DNA of 64,000 nt, from the NCBI RefSeq assembly GCF_000971255.1, contig NZ_BBMC01000004.1, positions 310,001 to 374,000 of the forward strand, written 5' to 3'. Below, piece after piece: positions 11,138-20,268 of this stretch. Below the pieces are notes generated by a model. That model worked only from the letters and a program-made list of their open reading frames with translations, was not told the DNA's origin and ran no database searches. Position 1 is the first letter of the stretch. The number at the start of each line of letters is the position of its first letter. The position numbers and the translations under genes were made by a program. Origin of the DNA: Demequina rhizosphaerae. GTDB taxonomy: Bacteria > Actinomycetota > Actinomycetes > Actinomycetales > Demequinaceae.

Positions 11138-12651
11138 CCACGATGACCTACGAGCAGGCGATGGAGGAGTTCGACCCGGTCTTCGGCATCGAGGTCCACG
11201 TCGAGCTCAACACCAAGACCAAGATGTTCTGCGGCTGCGCGAACGAGTTCGGCGCCGAGCCCAACACCCAGGTCTGCCCGGTCTGCCTGGGCCTGCCGGG
11301 CGCGATGCCGGTGACCAACGACAAGGCCGTCGAGTCCGCGATCCGCCTGGGCCTGGCCCTGGGCTGCTCGATCCGCGAGTCCTCGCGCTTCGCCCGGAAG
11401 AACTACTTCTACCCGGACCTCGCGAAGGACTACCAGATCTCGCAGTACGACGAGCCGACCTGCTACGAGGGCTCCCTCGACGTGGTCCTCGACGACGGCA
11501 CCGTGGTGACCATCGGCATCGAGCGCGCCCACATGGAGGAGGACGCCGGCAAGAACACCCACGTGGGTGGCACCGGCGGCATCCAGGGCGCCGACTACTC
11601 GCTCGTCGACTACAACCGCGGCGGCGTGCCGCTGGTCGAGATCGTCACCAAGCCCATCACGGGCATGGGTGCCCGCACCGCCGAGGTCGCGCGCGCCTAC
11701 GTGGCCACGATCCGCGACATCGTCCGCGCCCTGGACATCTCGGACGGCCGCATGGAGCAGGGCTCGGTGCGCGCCGACGTCAACCTCTCGCTGCGCCCCA
11801 AGGCGGTCGCGGGGGAGTCGCAGGACGACGTGCCGTTCGGCAAGCGCTCCGAGACCAAGAACGTCAACTCGCTGCGCGCGATCGAGCGTGCGGTGCACTT
11901 CGAGGCCGCCCGCCAGGCGTCGCTGCTGCTCGGCGGCCAGCCGGTCGTGCAGGAGACCCGCCACTGGCACGAGGACACCTCGTCGACCACGCCGGGCCGC
12001 TCGAAGGAGGAGGCGGAGGACTACCGCTACTTCCCGGAGCCCGACCTGCTGCCGGTCGAGCCCTCGCGCGAGTGGGTCGAGGAGCTCCGGAGCACCATCC
12101 CCGAGCACCCCGCCAAGATGCGGGCCCGCCTGCGCGAGGAGTGGGGCTTCTCCGACCTCGAGATGCGCGACGTGGTCGCGGCCGACGCGCTCATCCTCAT
12201 CGCCGCCACCGTGCAGGCGGGGACGACCGCCCAGGCCGCGCGCAAGTGGTGGATGGGCGAGCTGTCGCGCGTCGCGAACGACCGCGAGGTCGCGCTCACC
12301 GCGCTGCCCGTCACCCCCGACGCGATCGCCGAGCTCCAGGGCCTCATCGATGAGGGCAAGATCAACGACAAGCTCGCGCGTCAGGCGCTCGAGGGCGTCC
12401 TCGCGGGCGAGGGTTCGCCCGCCGAGGTGGTCGCGTCGCGCGGCCTCGAGGTCGTCTCCGACGACTCGGCGCTCGAGAAGGCGGTGGACGATGCGCTGGC
12501 CGCCCAGCCCGACGTCCTCGCCAAGATCCAGGACGGCAAGGTCCAGGCCGCGGGCGCGATCGTGGGCGCGGTCATGAAGGCCACGCGCGGCCAGGCCGAC
12601 GCGGGCCGCGTGCGCGAGATCATCCTCCAGCGCGCCGGCGTCGAGGGCTGA
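11134..12651 (+). CDS. gatB: Aspartyl/glutamyl-tRNA amidotransferase subunit B
   Basis: The 505-residue GatB has its N-terminal kinase/amidotransferase cradle ([30 protein letters not shown] with zinc-type Cys, and [17 protein letters not shown]), the helical domain, and the C-terminal YqeY-like tail that binds the tRNA. It activates the tRNA-bound Glu or Asp with ATP and amidates it. The GTG start overlaps the gatA stop (GTGA); an ATG three codons later is an alternative. A strong intrinsic terminator follows 25 bases after the stop. Confidence 0.97.
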   Translation: MTTMTYEQAMEEFDPVFGIEVHVELNTKTKMFCGCANEFGAEPNTQVCPVCLGLPGAMPVTNDKAVESAIRLGLALGCSIRESSRFARKNYFYPDLAKDYQISQYDEPTCYEGSLDVVLDDGTVVTIGIERAHMEEDAGKNTHVGGTGGIQGADYSLVDYNRGGVPLVEIVTKPITGMGARTAEVARAYVATIRDIVRALDISDGRMEQGSVRADVNLSLRPKAVAGESQDDVPFGKRSETKNVNSLRAIERAVHFEAARQASLLLGGQPVVQETRHWHEDTSSTTPGRSKEEAEDYRYFPEPDLLPVEPSREWVEELRSTIPEHPAKMRARLREEWGFSDLEMRDVVAADALILIAATVQAGTTAQAARKWWMGELSRVANDREVALTALPVTPDAIAELQGLIDEGKINDKLARQALEGVLAGEGSPAEVVASRGLEVVSDDSALEKAVDDALAAQPDVLAKIQDGKVQAAGAIVGAVMKATRGQADAGRVREIILQRAGVEG

Positions 12652-12676
12652 CCTCTCCCGTCACGCAGCACCGTCT

Positions 12677-12708
12677 CGCGACCCCGCCCGGCTCCGGGCG
12701 GGGTCGCG
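12677..12708 (+). terminator. Terminator of the gatCAB operon
   Basis: A perfect 15-bp GC stem (arms 12677-12691 and 12694-12708) with a minimal loop lies 25 bases after the gatB stop. There is no T-tract, which is common for hairpin terminators in high-GC Actinobacteria. Confidence 0.8.
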
Positions 12709-12742
12709 TGCGTTGCGGGCGGCCCCGACCGTCTCGCAGCGT

Positions 12743-12748
12743 TAGCCT
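12743..12748 (+). promoter_or_regulatory. -10 box TAGCCT, leaderless promoter of the NodB-like gene
   Basis: TAGCCT fits TANNNT and ends 6 bases before the ATG at 12755. No Shine-Dalgarno sequence lies between, so a leaderless message is likely. Confidence 0.5.
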
Positions 12749-12754
12749 CGGAAC

Positions 12755-13414
12755 ATGCTGACCGAGACCCCTGTCCGTCGCGTCGCGAGCGGAGGTCTCG
12801 CGCGCTCCGGCCCCGCCTGCGCCCTCACGTTCGACGACGGGCCCAACGGCCTCGACACGATCCGGCTGCTCGACTTCCTCAAGTCGCGCGTCATCCGCGC
12901 GGTGTTCGCCGTGATCGGCGAGGAGATCCTGCGGCCCTCCGGGATCTCCGCCGACGGCACCACGATCCCTTCCGGTGCCGACGTGCTGCGCCGCATCGTC
13001 GCCGACGGGCACATCCTCTGCAACCACGCCACCTCGTACGAGGACATGGGGCAGTGGAACGCCCTCGACGTGCGCGACGACATGCTGAAGAACCTCGAGA
13101 TCATCGAGGGTGCGGTCGGCGACGACGTGCCCGTCCCGTATTGGCGTGCGCCCAACGGCTCGTGGGGAGTCACCGCGCCCGTCGCCGTGCGGCTCGGGAT
13201 GCAGCCGCTCGACGTCGCGAACACGGTTGAGGACTGGGTCGAGCAGGACCCTGCTGTCCTGGCGTCGCGGTTGAGGCTCGCCATGGTGCCGGGGGAGCTG
13301 GTGCTCCTGCATGATGGCGGCGGCAACCGCGCCGGCACGGTCGACGCCGTCATCGAGGTGGTCTCCGAGCGCCTCGACGAGGGATGGAGCTTCGTCCTTC
13401 CCGAGATGCCGTAG
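12755..13414 (+). CDS. Polysaccharide deacetylase (NodB homology) family protein with altered metal site
   Basis: The 219-residue protein has NodB motif 1 (TFDDGP, D27-D28), a motif 3 RAPNGSWG (R131-P133) and a motif 5 VLLHDGGG. Family members remove N- or O-acetyl groups from chitin, peptidoglycan or other glycans using a metal held by Asp-His-His. Here motif 2 reads CNHATSYED: the first His (H91) is present but the second, expected four residues on, is Tyr95. There is no signal peptide, so it may act inside the cell or be exported another way. Activity is uncertain; family membership is clear. Confidence 0.8.
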   Translation: MLTETPVRRVASGGLARSGPACALTFDDGPNGLDTIRLLDFLKSRVIRAVFAVIGEEILRPSGISADGTTIPSGADVLRRIVADGHILCNHATSYEDMGQWNALDVRDDMLKNLEIIEGAVGDDVPVPYWRAPNGSWGVTAPVAVRLGMQPLDVANTVEDWVEQDPAVLASRLRLAMVPGELVLLHDGGGNRAGTVDAVIEVVSERLDEGWSFVLPEMP

Positions 13415-13565
13415 GAACCTCGGCAGCCACCGCAGTCCTCTCGCGCGACGTCCACGCCGGCCAGCTGCCCGCTTGTGCATTCGGGGCCTCCGGGCGTGAG
13501 TTGAGGGCGCTGGGACGTGCGTGTGCGGCACCGCCCCGAAGGGGTGGCGCCGCGGGGCGGGCCAG

Positions 13566-15092
13566 CTACGAGGGTTCAGGCGGAGCGCCGGGTTCGTCCT
13601 CGCCGTTGTTGTCGCCGGTGCGGGTGGTGTTCCAGGGTCGGGGTGTGCCGAATCTGGCGCGTCCGCCTTGGCGGGGTGTTCTCGAGGTGTCGACGGATGC
13701 GGGTGGGATGAACCAGATTTCGGTGTCGGTAGCCCGGATCTGCCAGCCTTGGTCGTGGATGACGTGGTGGCAGTGGGAGCACAAGAGGACGCCGTTGGCG
13801 AGGTCGGTGCGGCCGCCTCGGGACCAGTAGACGATGTGGTGGGCCTCGCACCAGGCGGGAGGGGCTCCGCAGAATGCGCAGCCGCCGTCGCGTTCGCCGA
13901 GGGCGACGCGTTGCGCGCGTGAGAAGGGGTATTGGCGTCGTCCGAGGTTGAGGACCTCGCCGTTGTCGCCCACCAGCGCGGGGACGAGGATGCCGGCGGT
14001 GAACATGCGGTGCACGGTGGTCATGCCGATGGGCTGCGTGCAGCCGTCGACCTCACCCAATCCGGTGCCGTGCTGCAGGTCGGTGGCGGTGGCGCGCACG
14101 ACGACGGTGGTGGTGCCGAACAGCGCGGTCGTGGTCTCGCAGCCCAGGGCGTGGCGGGCGAGGTCGGCCAGGGAGTCGGCGCGCATCTGGTCGGTGGTGC
14201 GCCCGTCCAGTCCGGGGATGTCGCGGCTGGCGCGCATCGCATCGCCGACGAGCTTGTCCAATGCGGCGCGCACGGGGGCGGCGGTTTCGGGGTCGAGCTC
14301 TGCGTTGAGCACCAGCATCCCGGCACGGTTCTCGTAGATCCGTAGGTGGCGTCGCGAGCGCATGCGCGTGAGGTTGCGTTCGTGCTGCTCGACGTCGAGG
14401 GCCGCCTTGAACCGCCCCACGACACGGGCGAACCGGGTCGCGTCCAACCCCTTGGCGCGCTCGACGAGCTGGGCGGCGGCGTCCTGCTTGAACTCAGCAG
14501 GCACGTCGGGGGAGAGCGAGTCGAGCATGGTGATGATCTGGGCGCCGCAGTCGGCGGAGATCTCACCGGCGTCCAGGGCCGCGGCGACCGCGGGGTAGCG
14601 CGGCTGAGGCTTGGGCTTCGGCTTGGGAGCCGGCGGCGGGTCGTCGTCCGGATCGTCGTCCGGGTTGTTGTCCGGGTCGCCTGCGTCATCCGGATCGTCC
14701 TCGGGGTCGTCGGGCCCGGGCCTGCCGCTCTCCATCTCCTCGAGCGCCCGCCCGACCTCGATCAGCCGGAACGCCTCGGCGCGGGTGGTGCCCATCGTCG
14801 CGGCAACGAGATCCGCCGCGGATCGATGACCGTGCTGCTTCGCGACCCCACCTCCGGGCACATCCGATCCGGTCTCGATATCCCGCGCCGTCCGTGCCAG
14901 CACCATGTCGACCTCGCGGGCCAGCTGCGCCGCATCCCCCAGCCTCGCGACCGCAGCCCCGGCGTCACCCAACGCGGCCAGCCCACGCATCGTCCCCACC
15001 GCCGCACGCGCGTCTCGGCACGCGTGCCCGAACGCATCGACCCCGGCGGCGGCACCACCGGGATCGGCATCGAACAGGTACGAGGCGTCCAT
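13566..15092 (-). CDS. DUF222 domain protein with C-terminal HNH endonuclease motif
   Basis: The 508-residue protein has the long helical DUF222 region, a low-complexity acidic Asp/Pro linker running into a Pro-Lys stretch (about residues 125-160), and a C-terminal HNH nuclease finger: CAFCG, EAHHIVYWSRGG, LANGVLLCSHCHH. These proteins occur in many copies in Micrococcales and related Actinobacteria and are thought to be mobile or selfish nuclease genes; their real role is unknown. The G+C content and use of T-ending codons look slightly more relaxed than in the neighbouring housekeeping genes, which fits acquisition by transfer. Confidence 0.88.
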   Translation of the reverse strand: MDASYLFDADPGGAAAGVDAFGHACRDARAAVGTMRGLAALGDAGAAVARLGDAAQLAREVDMVLARTARDIETGSDVPGGGVAKQHGHRSAADLVAATMGTTRAEAFRLIEVGRALEEMESGRPGPDDPEDDPDDAGDPDNNPDDDPDDDPPPAPKPKPKPQPRYPAVAAALDAGEISADCGAQIITMLDSLSPDVPAEFKQDAAAQLVERAKGLDATRFARVVGRFKAALDVEQHERNLTRMRSRRHLRIYENRAGMLVLNAELDPETAAPVRAALDKLVGDAMRASRDIPGLDGRTTDQMRADSLADLARHALGCETTTALFGTTTVVVRATATDLQHGTGLGEVDGCTQPIGMTTVHRMFTAGILVPALVGDNGEVLNLGRRQYPFSRAQRVALGERDGGCAFCGAPPAWCEAHHIVYWSRGGRTDLANGVLLCSHCHHVIHDQGWQIRATDTEIWFIPPASVDTSRTPRQGGRARFGTPRPWNTTRTGDNNGEDEPGAPPEPS

Positions 15093-15257
15093 GGATCCAT
15101 CACATCACCAGGGTCTGACAACGCGCTCCGACTATCATCCCAGGTAGATGTGGAAAAACACGTTGAGCCGGGGCCTGTGGGCATCAGCTCCCTGGCGAGC
15201 CGGCGCGACGCCGCGCCGGGGCGTCCGGCGACGCGGGGCGCCCGGCCGCGCAGCCTC

Positions 15258-15289
15258 TTGACCTTCCAGCGGGATGGAAGGAATAGCGT
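15258..15289 (+). promoter_or_regulatory. MerR/CueR-type copper promoter and operator for copB
   Basis: A -35 box TTGACC (15258-15263) and a -10 box TAGCGT (15284-15289) are separated by 20 bp, the long spacer typical of MerR-family promoters. The spacer holds the inverted repeat CCTTCCA-N6-TGGAAGG (15262-15281), very like CueR operators. No MerR-type copper regulator lies next to it; the only MerR gene in the window is the TipA-like one at 32717-33466. Confidence 0.75.
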
Positions 15290-15320
15290 GCGGAATTGTT
15301 GCCACTCCAAGGAGGTCCCC

Positions 15321-17408
15321 ATGGCACACGACCACGCCACGATGCAGCACGACGCTTCCACGCGCGATCAGCACGAAGCCCACAGCAACCACGAGACCCA
15401 CGAGAACCACGACGCCCACGCCCACCACGGCACGGACCACAGCGGCCACGCCGCCCTCTTCAGAAGGCTGTTCTGGTGGAACCTCCTCCTCGCGGTACCC
15501 GTGATCGCGACGAGCGAGATGGTCGAGGGCTGGCTCGGCTACGACCTCCCCGGCTCCGCGTGGATCCCGCCGGTGCTCGGCACCGTGATCTTCCTCTGGG
15601 GCGGCTGGCCGTTCCTCAGCATGGCCTGGCGCGACGAGATCACCGTCCGCAAGCCCGGCATGATGACCCTGATCTCGCTGGCGATCACCGTCGCCTTCGG
15701 AGCGTCCGCCGCCGCCACGCTCGGCATCGGCGACCTGAGCTTCTGGAGGGAGCTGGCCGCCCTGATCGTCGTCATGCTCCTCGGCCACTGGCAGGAGATG
15801 AAGGCCGTCGGGCAGGCGCAGGGCGCCCTGCAGGCGCTCGCCGAGCTGCTGCCGGACGATGCGGAGCGCACTACCGCGGACGGCGGCACCGAGCACGTGA
15901 GCATCGCCGACCTCGAGGAGGGCGACACTGTCGTGGTCCGCCCCGGCGGACGCATCCCCGCGGACGGCACCATCGCCAAGGGCGAGGCGAGCCTCGACGA
16001 GTCCATGGTCACCGGCGAGTCCGCCCCCGTCGCCAAGAAGGAGGGCGACCACGTCGTCGCCGGCACCGTCGCGACCGACGGCTCGCTGCGCGTCGAGGTC
16101 ACCGCGACCGGCGACGACACCGCCCTCGCCGGAATCCAGCGCATGGTCCAGGACGCCCAGGACAGCCGCTCCGGCACCCGCAAGCTCGCGGACCGCGCCG
16201 CCGCGTGGCTCTTCTGGATCGCGCTCGGCTCCGCCGCGATCACCTTCGCGGTCCACGCCGCGCTCGGCGACCCCGCGCAAGGGCTCACCGCGGCCGTCTC
16301 CGTCCTCGTGATCGCGTGCCCGCACGCGCTGGGCCTCGCGATCCCGCTGGTCATCGCGATCGCGACCTCGACCTCCGCCAAGCAGGGCATCCTCGTCAAG
16401 GACACCGCCGCGCTCGAGGCGATGCGCACCGTCGACGCGGTCCTCTTCGACAAGACCGGCACCCTCACGCGCGGCGAGCACGCGCTCACCGACACGGCCA
16501 CCACGGGCGCCATCGACGACGACACGATGCTCGCCCTCGCGGCCGCCGTCGAGCGCGACTCGGAGCACCCCATCGGCCGTGCCGTTGTCGCCGCCGCGCA
16601 GGACCGCGGCCTCGACATCCCGACCGCCGAGGACGCCGACACCCTCCCCGGACGCGGCGTCCGCGCACGCGTCGACGGCAAGGACGTCGCCGTCGGCGGT
16701 CCCGCGCTGCTCGACGACCTCGGCATCGAGGCGCCCGACAGCCTGGACGATGCGGCGGCCGGGTGGCGCGACAAGGGCGGCGCCGTCCTGCACGTGGTGG
16801 CCGACGGCGAGGTCGTGGGCGCCTTCACCACCGCCGACCCGATCCGCGACGAGTCCCGCCAGGCCGTCGACGCGCTCCATGCCCGCGGCATCGACGTCGC
16901 CCTCATCACCGGCGACTCGCAGGCCGTCGCCGACGCGGTCGCAGGCGAGCTCGGCATCGACGACGTCTTCGCCGAGGTCCTCCCCGACGACAAGGACAAG
17001 GCCGTCGGCGACCTCCAGGACAAGGGCAAGAGGGTCGCGATGGTGGGCGACGGCGTGAACGATGCGCCGGCCCTGGCGCGCGCGGACGTCGGCCTGGCCA
17101 TCGGCGCCGGCACCGACGTCGCGATGGAGGCCGCGGGCGTGGTGCTCGCGGGCTCGGATCCGCGCGGGGTCGTCGGCGTGATCGAGCTCTCGCACGCGAC
17201 CTACCGCAAGATGCGCCAGAACCTCGTGTGGGCCACCGGCTACAACGCCGTCGCGATCCCCGTCGCGGCGGGCGCGCTCCAGTGGGCGGGCATCACGATG
17301 CCGCCCGCGGTCGCGGCGATCGCGATGAGCCTGTCGACCATCGTGGTCGCCGCGAACGCGCAGCTGCTCCGGCGCGTGAGCCTCAAGCCCGAGGACGTCG
17401 CCGGCTGA
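15321..17408 (+). CDS. copB: Copper-translocating P1B-type ATPase, CopB class
   Basis: The 695-residue transporter begins with a His-rich cytoplasmic segment (13 His within the first 43 residues) instead of CxxC metal-binding domains. It has the actuator motif TGES, the membrane metal motif CPH (about 333-335, diagnostic of the CopB/P1B-3 class, in place of CPC), the phosphorylation motif DKTGTLT (Asp about 377) and the hinge GDGVNDAPAL. It exports copper, probably Cu(I) or Cu(II), using ATP. A perfect Shine-Dalgarno sequence AAGGAGGT precedes the ATG and the promoter is of the MerR type. It is monocistronic and meets the M20 peptidase gene tail to tail. Confidence 0.93.
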   Translation: MAHDHATMQHDASTRDQHEAHSNHETHENHDAHAHHGTDHSGHAALFRRLFWWNLLLAVPVIATSEMVEGWLGYDLPGSAWIPPVLGTVIFLWGGWPFLSMAWRDEITVRKPGMMTLISLAITVAFGASAAATLGIGDLSFWRELAALIVVMLLGHWQEMKAVGQAQGALQALAELLPDDAERTTADGGTEHVSIADLEEGDTVVVRPGGRIPADGTIAKGEASLDESMVTGESAPVAKKEGDHVVAGTVATDGSLRVEVTATGDDTALAGIQRMVQDAQDSRSGTRKLADRAAAWLFWIALGSAAITFAVHAALGDPAQGLTAAVSVLVIACPHALGLAIPLVIAIATSTSAKQGILVKDTAALEAMRTVDAVLFDKTGTLTRGEHALTDTATTGAIDDDTMLALAAAVERDSEHPIGRAVVAAAQDRGLDIPTAEDADTLPGRGVRARVDGKDVAVGGPALLDDLGIEAPDSLDDAAAGWRDKGGAVLHVVADGEVVGAFTTADPIRDESRQAVDALHARGIDVALITGDSQAVADAVAGELGIDDVFAEVLPDDKDKAVGDLQDKGKRVAMVGDGVNDAPALARADVGLAIGAGTDVAMEAAGVVLAGSDPRGVVGVIELSHATYRKMRQNLVWATGYNAVAIPVAAGALQWAGITMPPAVAAIAMSLSTIVVAANAQLLRRVSLKPEDVAG

Positions 17409-17419
17409 CGCCGCCGAGG

Positions 17420-18763
17420 TCAGCGTGAGGCGAGCTTCTCCAGCAGCAGCGCCTGCGCGACGATGATGCGCTCGATCTCGGCCGGGTCCACGCTCTCGTC
17501 CGACGCGTGGATGCGCGCCTTGTCCATGTCCTCGGGGCCCCACAGCACGAACTCCGCGGCCGGACACGCCTCGTGGAGCGTCTGGAGCAGCGGGATCGAC
17601 CCGCCCGACCCGACCTCGCTCGCCTCCGACCCGAAGGCCTCGGACATCGCCTCGCGGGCGGCGGAGACGCCCGCGCCGCCGCTCGGCACCAGGAACGCGG
17701 GCGCGGCCTTGACCCGCTTCACCTCGATCTGCGCGCCCCACGGCGCGTGCGACTCGAGGTGGGCGACGAGCGCGTCGAGCTCGGCCTCCGGGTCGGTCCC
17801 GGGGACGATGCGCATCGAGATCTTCGCGCTCGCCTGCGGCAGGATGACGTTCGAGGAGCCCGCGATGGAGGTCGTGTCGATGCCGATCGCGTTGATCGAC
17901 GGCTTCGCCCACAGGCGGTCGGAGACGGTCCCGGTCCCGATCAGCGAGACCCCGTCGAGCAGCGGCACGCCCTCGAGGAAGCTCTCCTCGCTCTGCTGGG
18001 CGCCCTCCCACGTGCCGGTGGTGACGCCCGCGACGGCCACGTCGCCCGCATCGTCCACCAGCGTGGACAGGAGGCGGGCGAGCGCCATCATCGCGTCCGG
18101 CGCGGCGCCGCCGAAGACGCCCGAGTGCAGCGGGTGGTCGAGCGTGCGCACGGTCACGGTGCAGGACACGTCGCCGCGCAGCGCCGTGGTGAGCACCGGC
18201 TCGCCCGCGACGAGGTTGCCCATGTCGCACACGACGAAAAGGTCGCATTGGAACAGGTCGGGGTGCGCCTCGACGAACTCCTCGAGGTTGCTCTCGGTCT
18301 CCTCCATGCCCTCGAGGATGAGCCGGATGGTGACCGGCGGCTTGCCGTCGAAGGCGCGCATCATCCCGAGGTGCGTCGCGAGCCCCGACTTGTCGTCGGC
18401 GGCGCCGCGGCCGTAGACGCGGCCGTCGTCCTTGCGCGTCGGCGTCCACGGGTCCGTGGTCCAGCCCTGCGACTCGGGTGCCGGCTGCACGTCGTAGTGC
18501 GCGTACAGCACGACCACCGGCGACCCGGGAGGCCCGGGCAGCTCGGCGTAGATCGGCGGGTAGCCGTGCGGCACCTCCGCGAGGTGCGCGTCCGTGAACC
18601 CGGCCTCGCGGAACAGCTCGAGGGTGCGCTTGGCCATCCGGTGCATCGGCTCCTCGGGGTAGCCGGGGAACGCGACGGACGGGATGGAGATGAGCTCCTC
18701 GAGGTCCGCGATGACGCCGGGCATGAGCGCCCGGACCTTCTCCTGGATCTCCGCTGCGGGCAT
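17420..18763 (-). CDS. M20-family metallopeptidase (dipeptidase)
   Basis: The 447-residue enzyme has the M20 two-zinc site: AHYDVQP, GRGAADDKSG and the catalytic Glu pair in GMEETES, with a lid/dimerisation domain between about 200 and 320. Members split dipeptides or acylated amino acids in the cytoplasm. The gene sits 48 bases behind the Dcu transporter gene on the same strand with a good Shine-Dalgarno sequence (GGAAGG), so the two probably share a transcript. Substrate is not visible; the LDHPLHSGVFGGAAPD segment is typical of the carnosinase-like dipeptidase subgroup. Confidence 0.9.
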   Translation of the reverse strand: MPAAEIQEKVRALMPGVIADLEELISIPSVAFPGYPEEPMHRMAKRTLELFREAGFTDAHLAEVPHGYPPIYAELPGPPGSPVVVLYAHYDVQPAPESQGWTTDPWTPTRKDDGRVYGRGAADDKSGLATHLGMMRAFDGKPPVTIRLILEGMEETESNLEEFVEAHPDLFQCDLFVVCDMGNLVAGEPVLTTALRGDVSCTVTVRTLDHPLHSGVFGGAAPDAMMALARLLSTLVDDAGDVAVAGVTTGTWEGAQQSEESFLEGVPLLDGVSLIGTGTVSDRLWAKPSINAIGIDTTSIAGSSNVILPQASAKISMRIVPGTDPEAELDALVAHLESHAPWGAQIEVKRVKAAPAFLVPSGGAGVSAAREAMSEAFGSEASEVGSGGSIPLLQTLHEACPAAEFVLWGPEDMDKARIHASDESVDPAEIERIIVAQALLLEKLASR

Positions 18764-18811
18764 GAGGGGTCGCCTTCCGTTCGAGATGTCGAGGTGTCGT
18801 GGGGTGCCGGG

Positions 18812-20158
18812 TCAGAAGAACGCGCCGATCACCGCTCCGACCACGACTGTAGTGACCGAGAGGATGAGCATCGGCACGAAGAAGCTGTGGTCGAGAAGCT
18901 TGGTGCCCAGCTTGGTGGACCCGGTCTCGTCGAAGTTCGCCGCCGCGATCTGCGGGCCGTTGGCCGGCAGCGTGTAGACGCCGCCGAGCCCGCCGGCCCA
19001 CATGCCCGCGACCGCGCCCACGGGCAGGCCCGCTGCGAGGCCGATGGGCACGATGGTGTTCGTCGCGGTCGACTGGCTCGTGGTCATCGCCGCCACGAGG
19101 AACACCGCGAGCGCGAAGAGGAGCGGCACGCTGGTGACCCACGAGCCGACGGACTCGACGATGAACTCCTCGTGCGCCGCGATGAAGGTCGCGGTGAGCC
19201 ACGCGATCCCGAACAGGGCGATCGCGGCGACCATGCCCGCCTTGAACACCGACTGGTCGGGCACGGAGCCGACCTTGGGGCGGCCCACGAAGACGATGAG
19301 CGCGCTCACCACGAGCATCACCAGGATGATCGTGACCCCCATGTCGACGCGGACGCTCTCGCCGTCGACCGTGTACGTCGGACGCAGGCCCTCGAAGATC
19401 CCGAACGCGACGATCGCGAACACGCCGATGAGGAACGTGACCGCCGCATTCCGTCCGCGGGCGGTGTAGGTGAGGGCGGACGATGCGCGCGTGCCCGCAT
19501 CGTCCCTCAGCGCCGCGACCGCGCCGGCCGCGATGCGCTCCTGGATCTCGGGGTCGTCGTCCATGTTCTTCCACATGCGGTTCACCACGAGGGATGTCAC
19601 CACGATGCCGATGACGCAGGCGGGGAAGGTGATCGCGAGGATCTGCGCGAGCCCGAGGTTGTAGGGCGCGACGTCGGTGAACGCGAGCATCGCCGCCATC
19701 GCGGCGGACACCGGCGAGGCAGCCAGCGCGATGCCGGACTGCACCACCGTCACGGTCAGCGGCCGCGCGGGACGGATCCCGTTCTTCACCGAGAGGTCGT
19801 AGACCACGGGCAGCAGCGGGAACACGATGTTGCCCGTGCCGGCGCCCGCGCAGAACAGGAACGCGGTCAGCGGCGCGATGAGCGTGATCTGCTTCGGCCG
19901 GCTCTCGATCACCCTCGCCGCCATCGCGACCATCCAGTCGATCCCGCCCGCGGCCTGCATGAGCGCCGCCGCGGTGACCACGCCGAGGATGATGCCGATG
20001 GCGGTGATGGGCGCCGCGCCCGGCGCCTCGCCGAACAGGAAGACCAGGATGAAGGTGCCGACGCCGCCCCAGATGCCGACCCCGATGCCGCCGGTCCGGG
20101 TGCCGAGCACGATCGACCCGAGCACCACGATGGCCTCGAGCACGAAGCTCACGGTCAT
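18812..20158 (-). CDS. Anaerobic C4-dicarboxylate transporter, DcuA/DcuB family
   Basis: The 448-residue, multi-helix membrane protein aligns end to end with DcuA/DcuB: the N-terminal GTRTGGIGVGIWGGVG, MQAAGGIDWMV, the conserved FCAGAGTGNIVFPLLPV and the loop SPVSAAMAAM. In enteric bacteria this family exchanges fumarate, malate, aspartate and succinate. It is first in a two-gene unit with the M20 peptidase. Two GGACGATGCG motifs in inverted orientation (19478-19487 and 19496-19505) sit inside the central cytoplasmic loop coding region. Direction of transport and substrate preference are inferred. Confidence 0.88.
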   Translation of the reverse strand: MTVSFVLEAIVVLGSIVLGTRTGGIGVGIWGGVGTFILVFLFGEAPGAAPITAIGIILGVVTAAALMQAAGGIDWMVAMAARVIESRPKQITLIAPLTAFLFCAGAGTGNIVFPLLPVVYDLSVKNGIRPARPLTVTVVQSGIALAASPVSAAMAAMLAFTDVAPYNLGLAQILAITFPACVIGIVVTSLVVNRMWKNMDDDPEIQERIAAGAVAALRDDAGTRASSALTYTARGRNAAVTFLIGVFAIVAFGIFEGLRPTYTVDGESVRVDMGVTIILVMLVVSALIVFVGRPKVGSVPDQSVFKAGMVAAIALFGIAWLTATFIAAHEEFIVESVGSWVTSVPLLFALAVFLVAAMTTSQSTATNTIVPIGLAAGLPVGAVAGMWAGGLGGVYTLPANGPQIAAANFDETGSTKLGTKLLDHSFFVPMLILSVTTVVVGAVIGAFF

Positions 20159-20268
20159 GGCTCGGTCCCCATCGCCGTCCCCCTCGGGGCCGCCGTCGGC
20201 CCCTCAGGCTGACATTACGCGCGAGGTCCGACGGCCGCCTGGGGAGGGACGATGCGACGCCCGCGGGG

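Noticed and set aside
15135-19574. 1479-codon open frame on the minus strand
   Set aside because: It runs antisense to copB and out of frame through the M20 and Dcu genes, whose correct frames have clear family motifs.
17507-20212. 901-codon open frame on the plus strand
   Set aside because: Antisense shadow of the M20 peptidase and Dcu transporter genes; composition is Arg/Gly-rich and shows no domain.
20247-20256. The GGACGATGCG motif as an FtsK-orienting or Chi-like polar sequence
   Set aside because: Copies are split 22 to 17 between strands and often face each other, so there is no polarity within this window; a replichore-wide count would be needed to exclude it fully.
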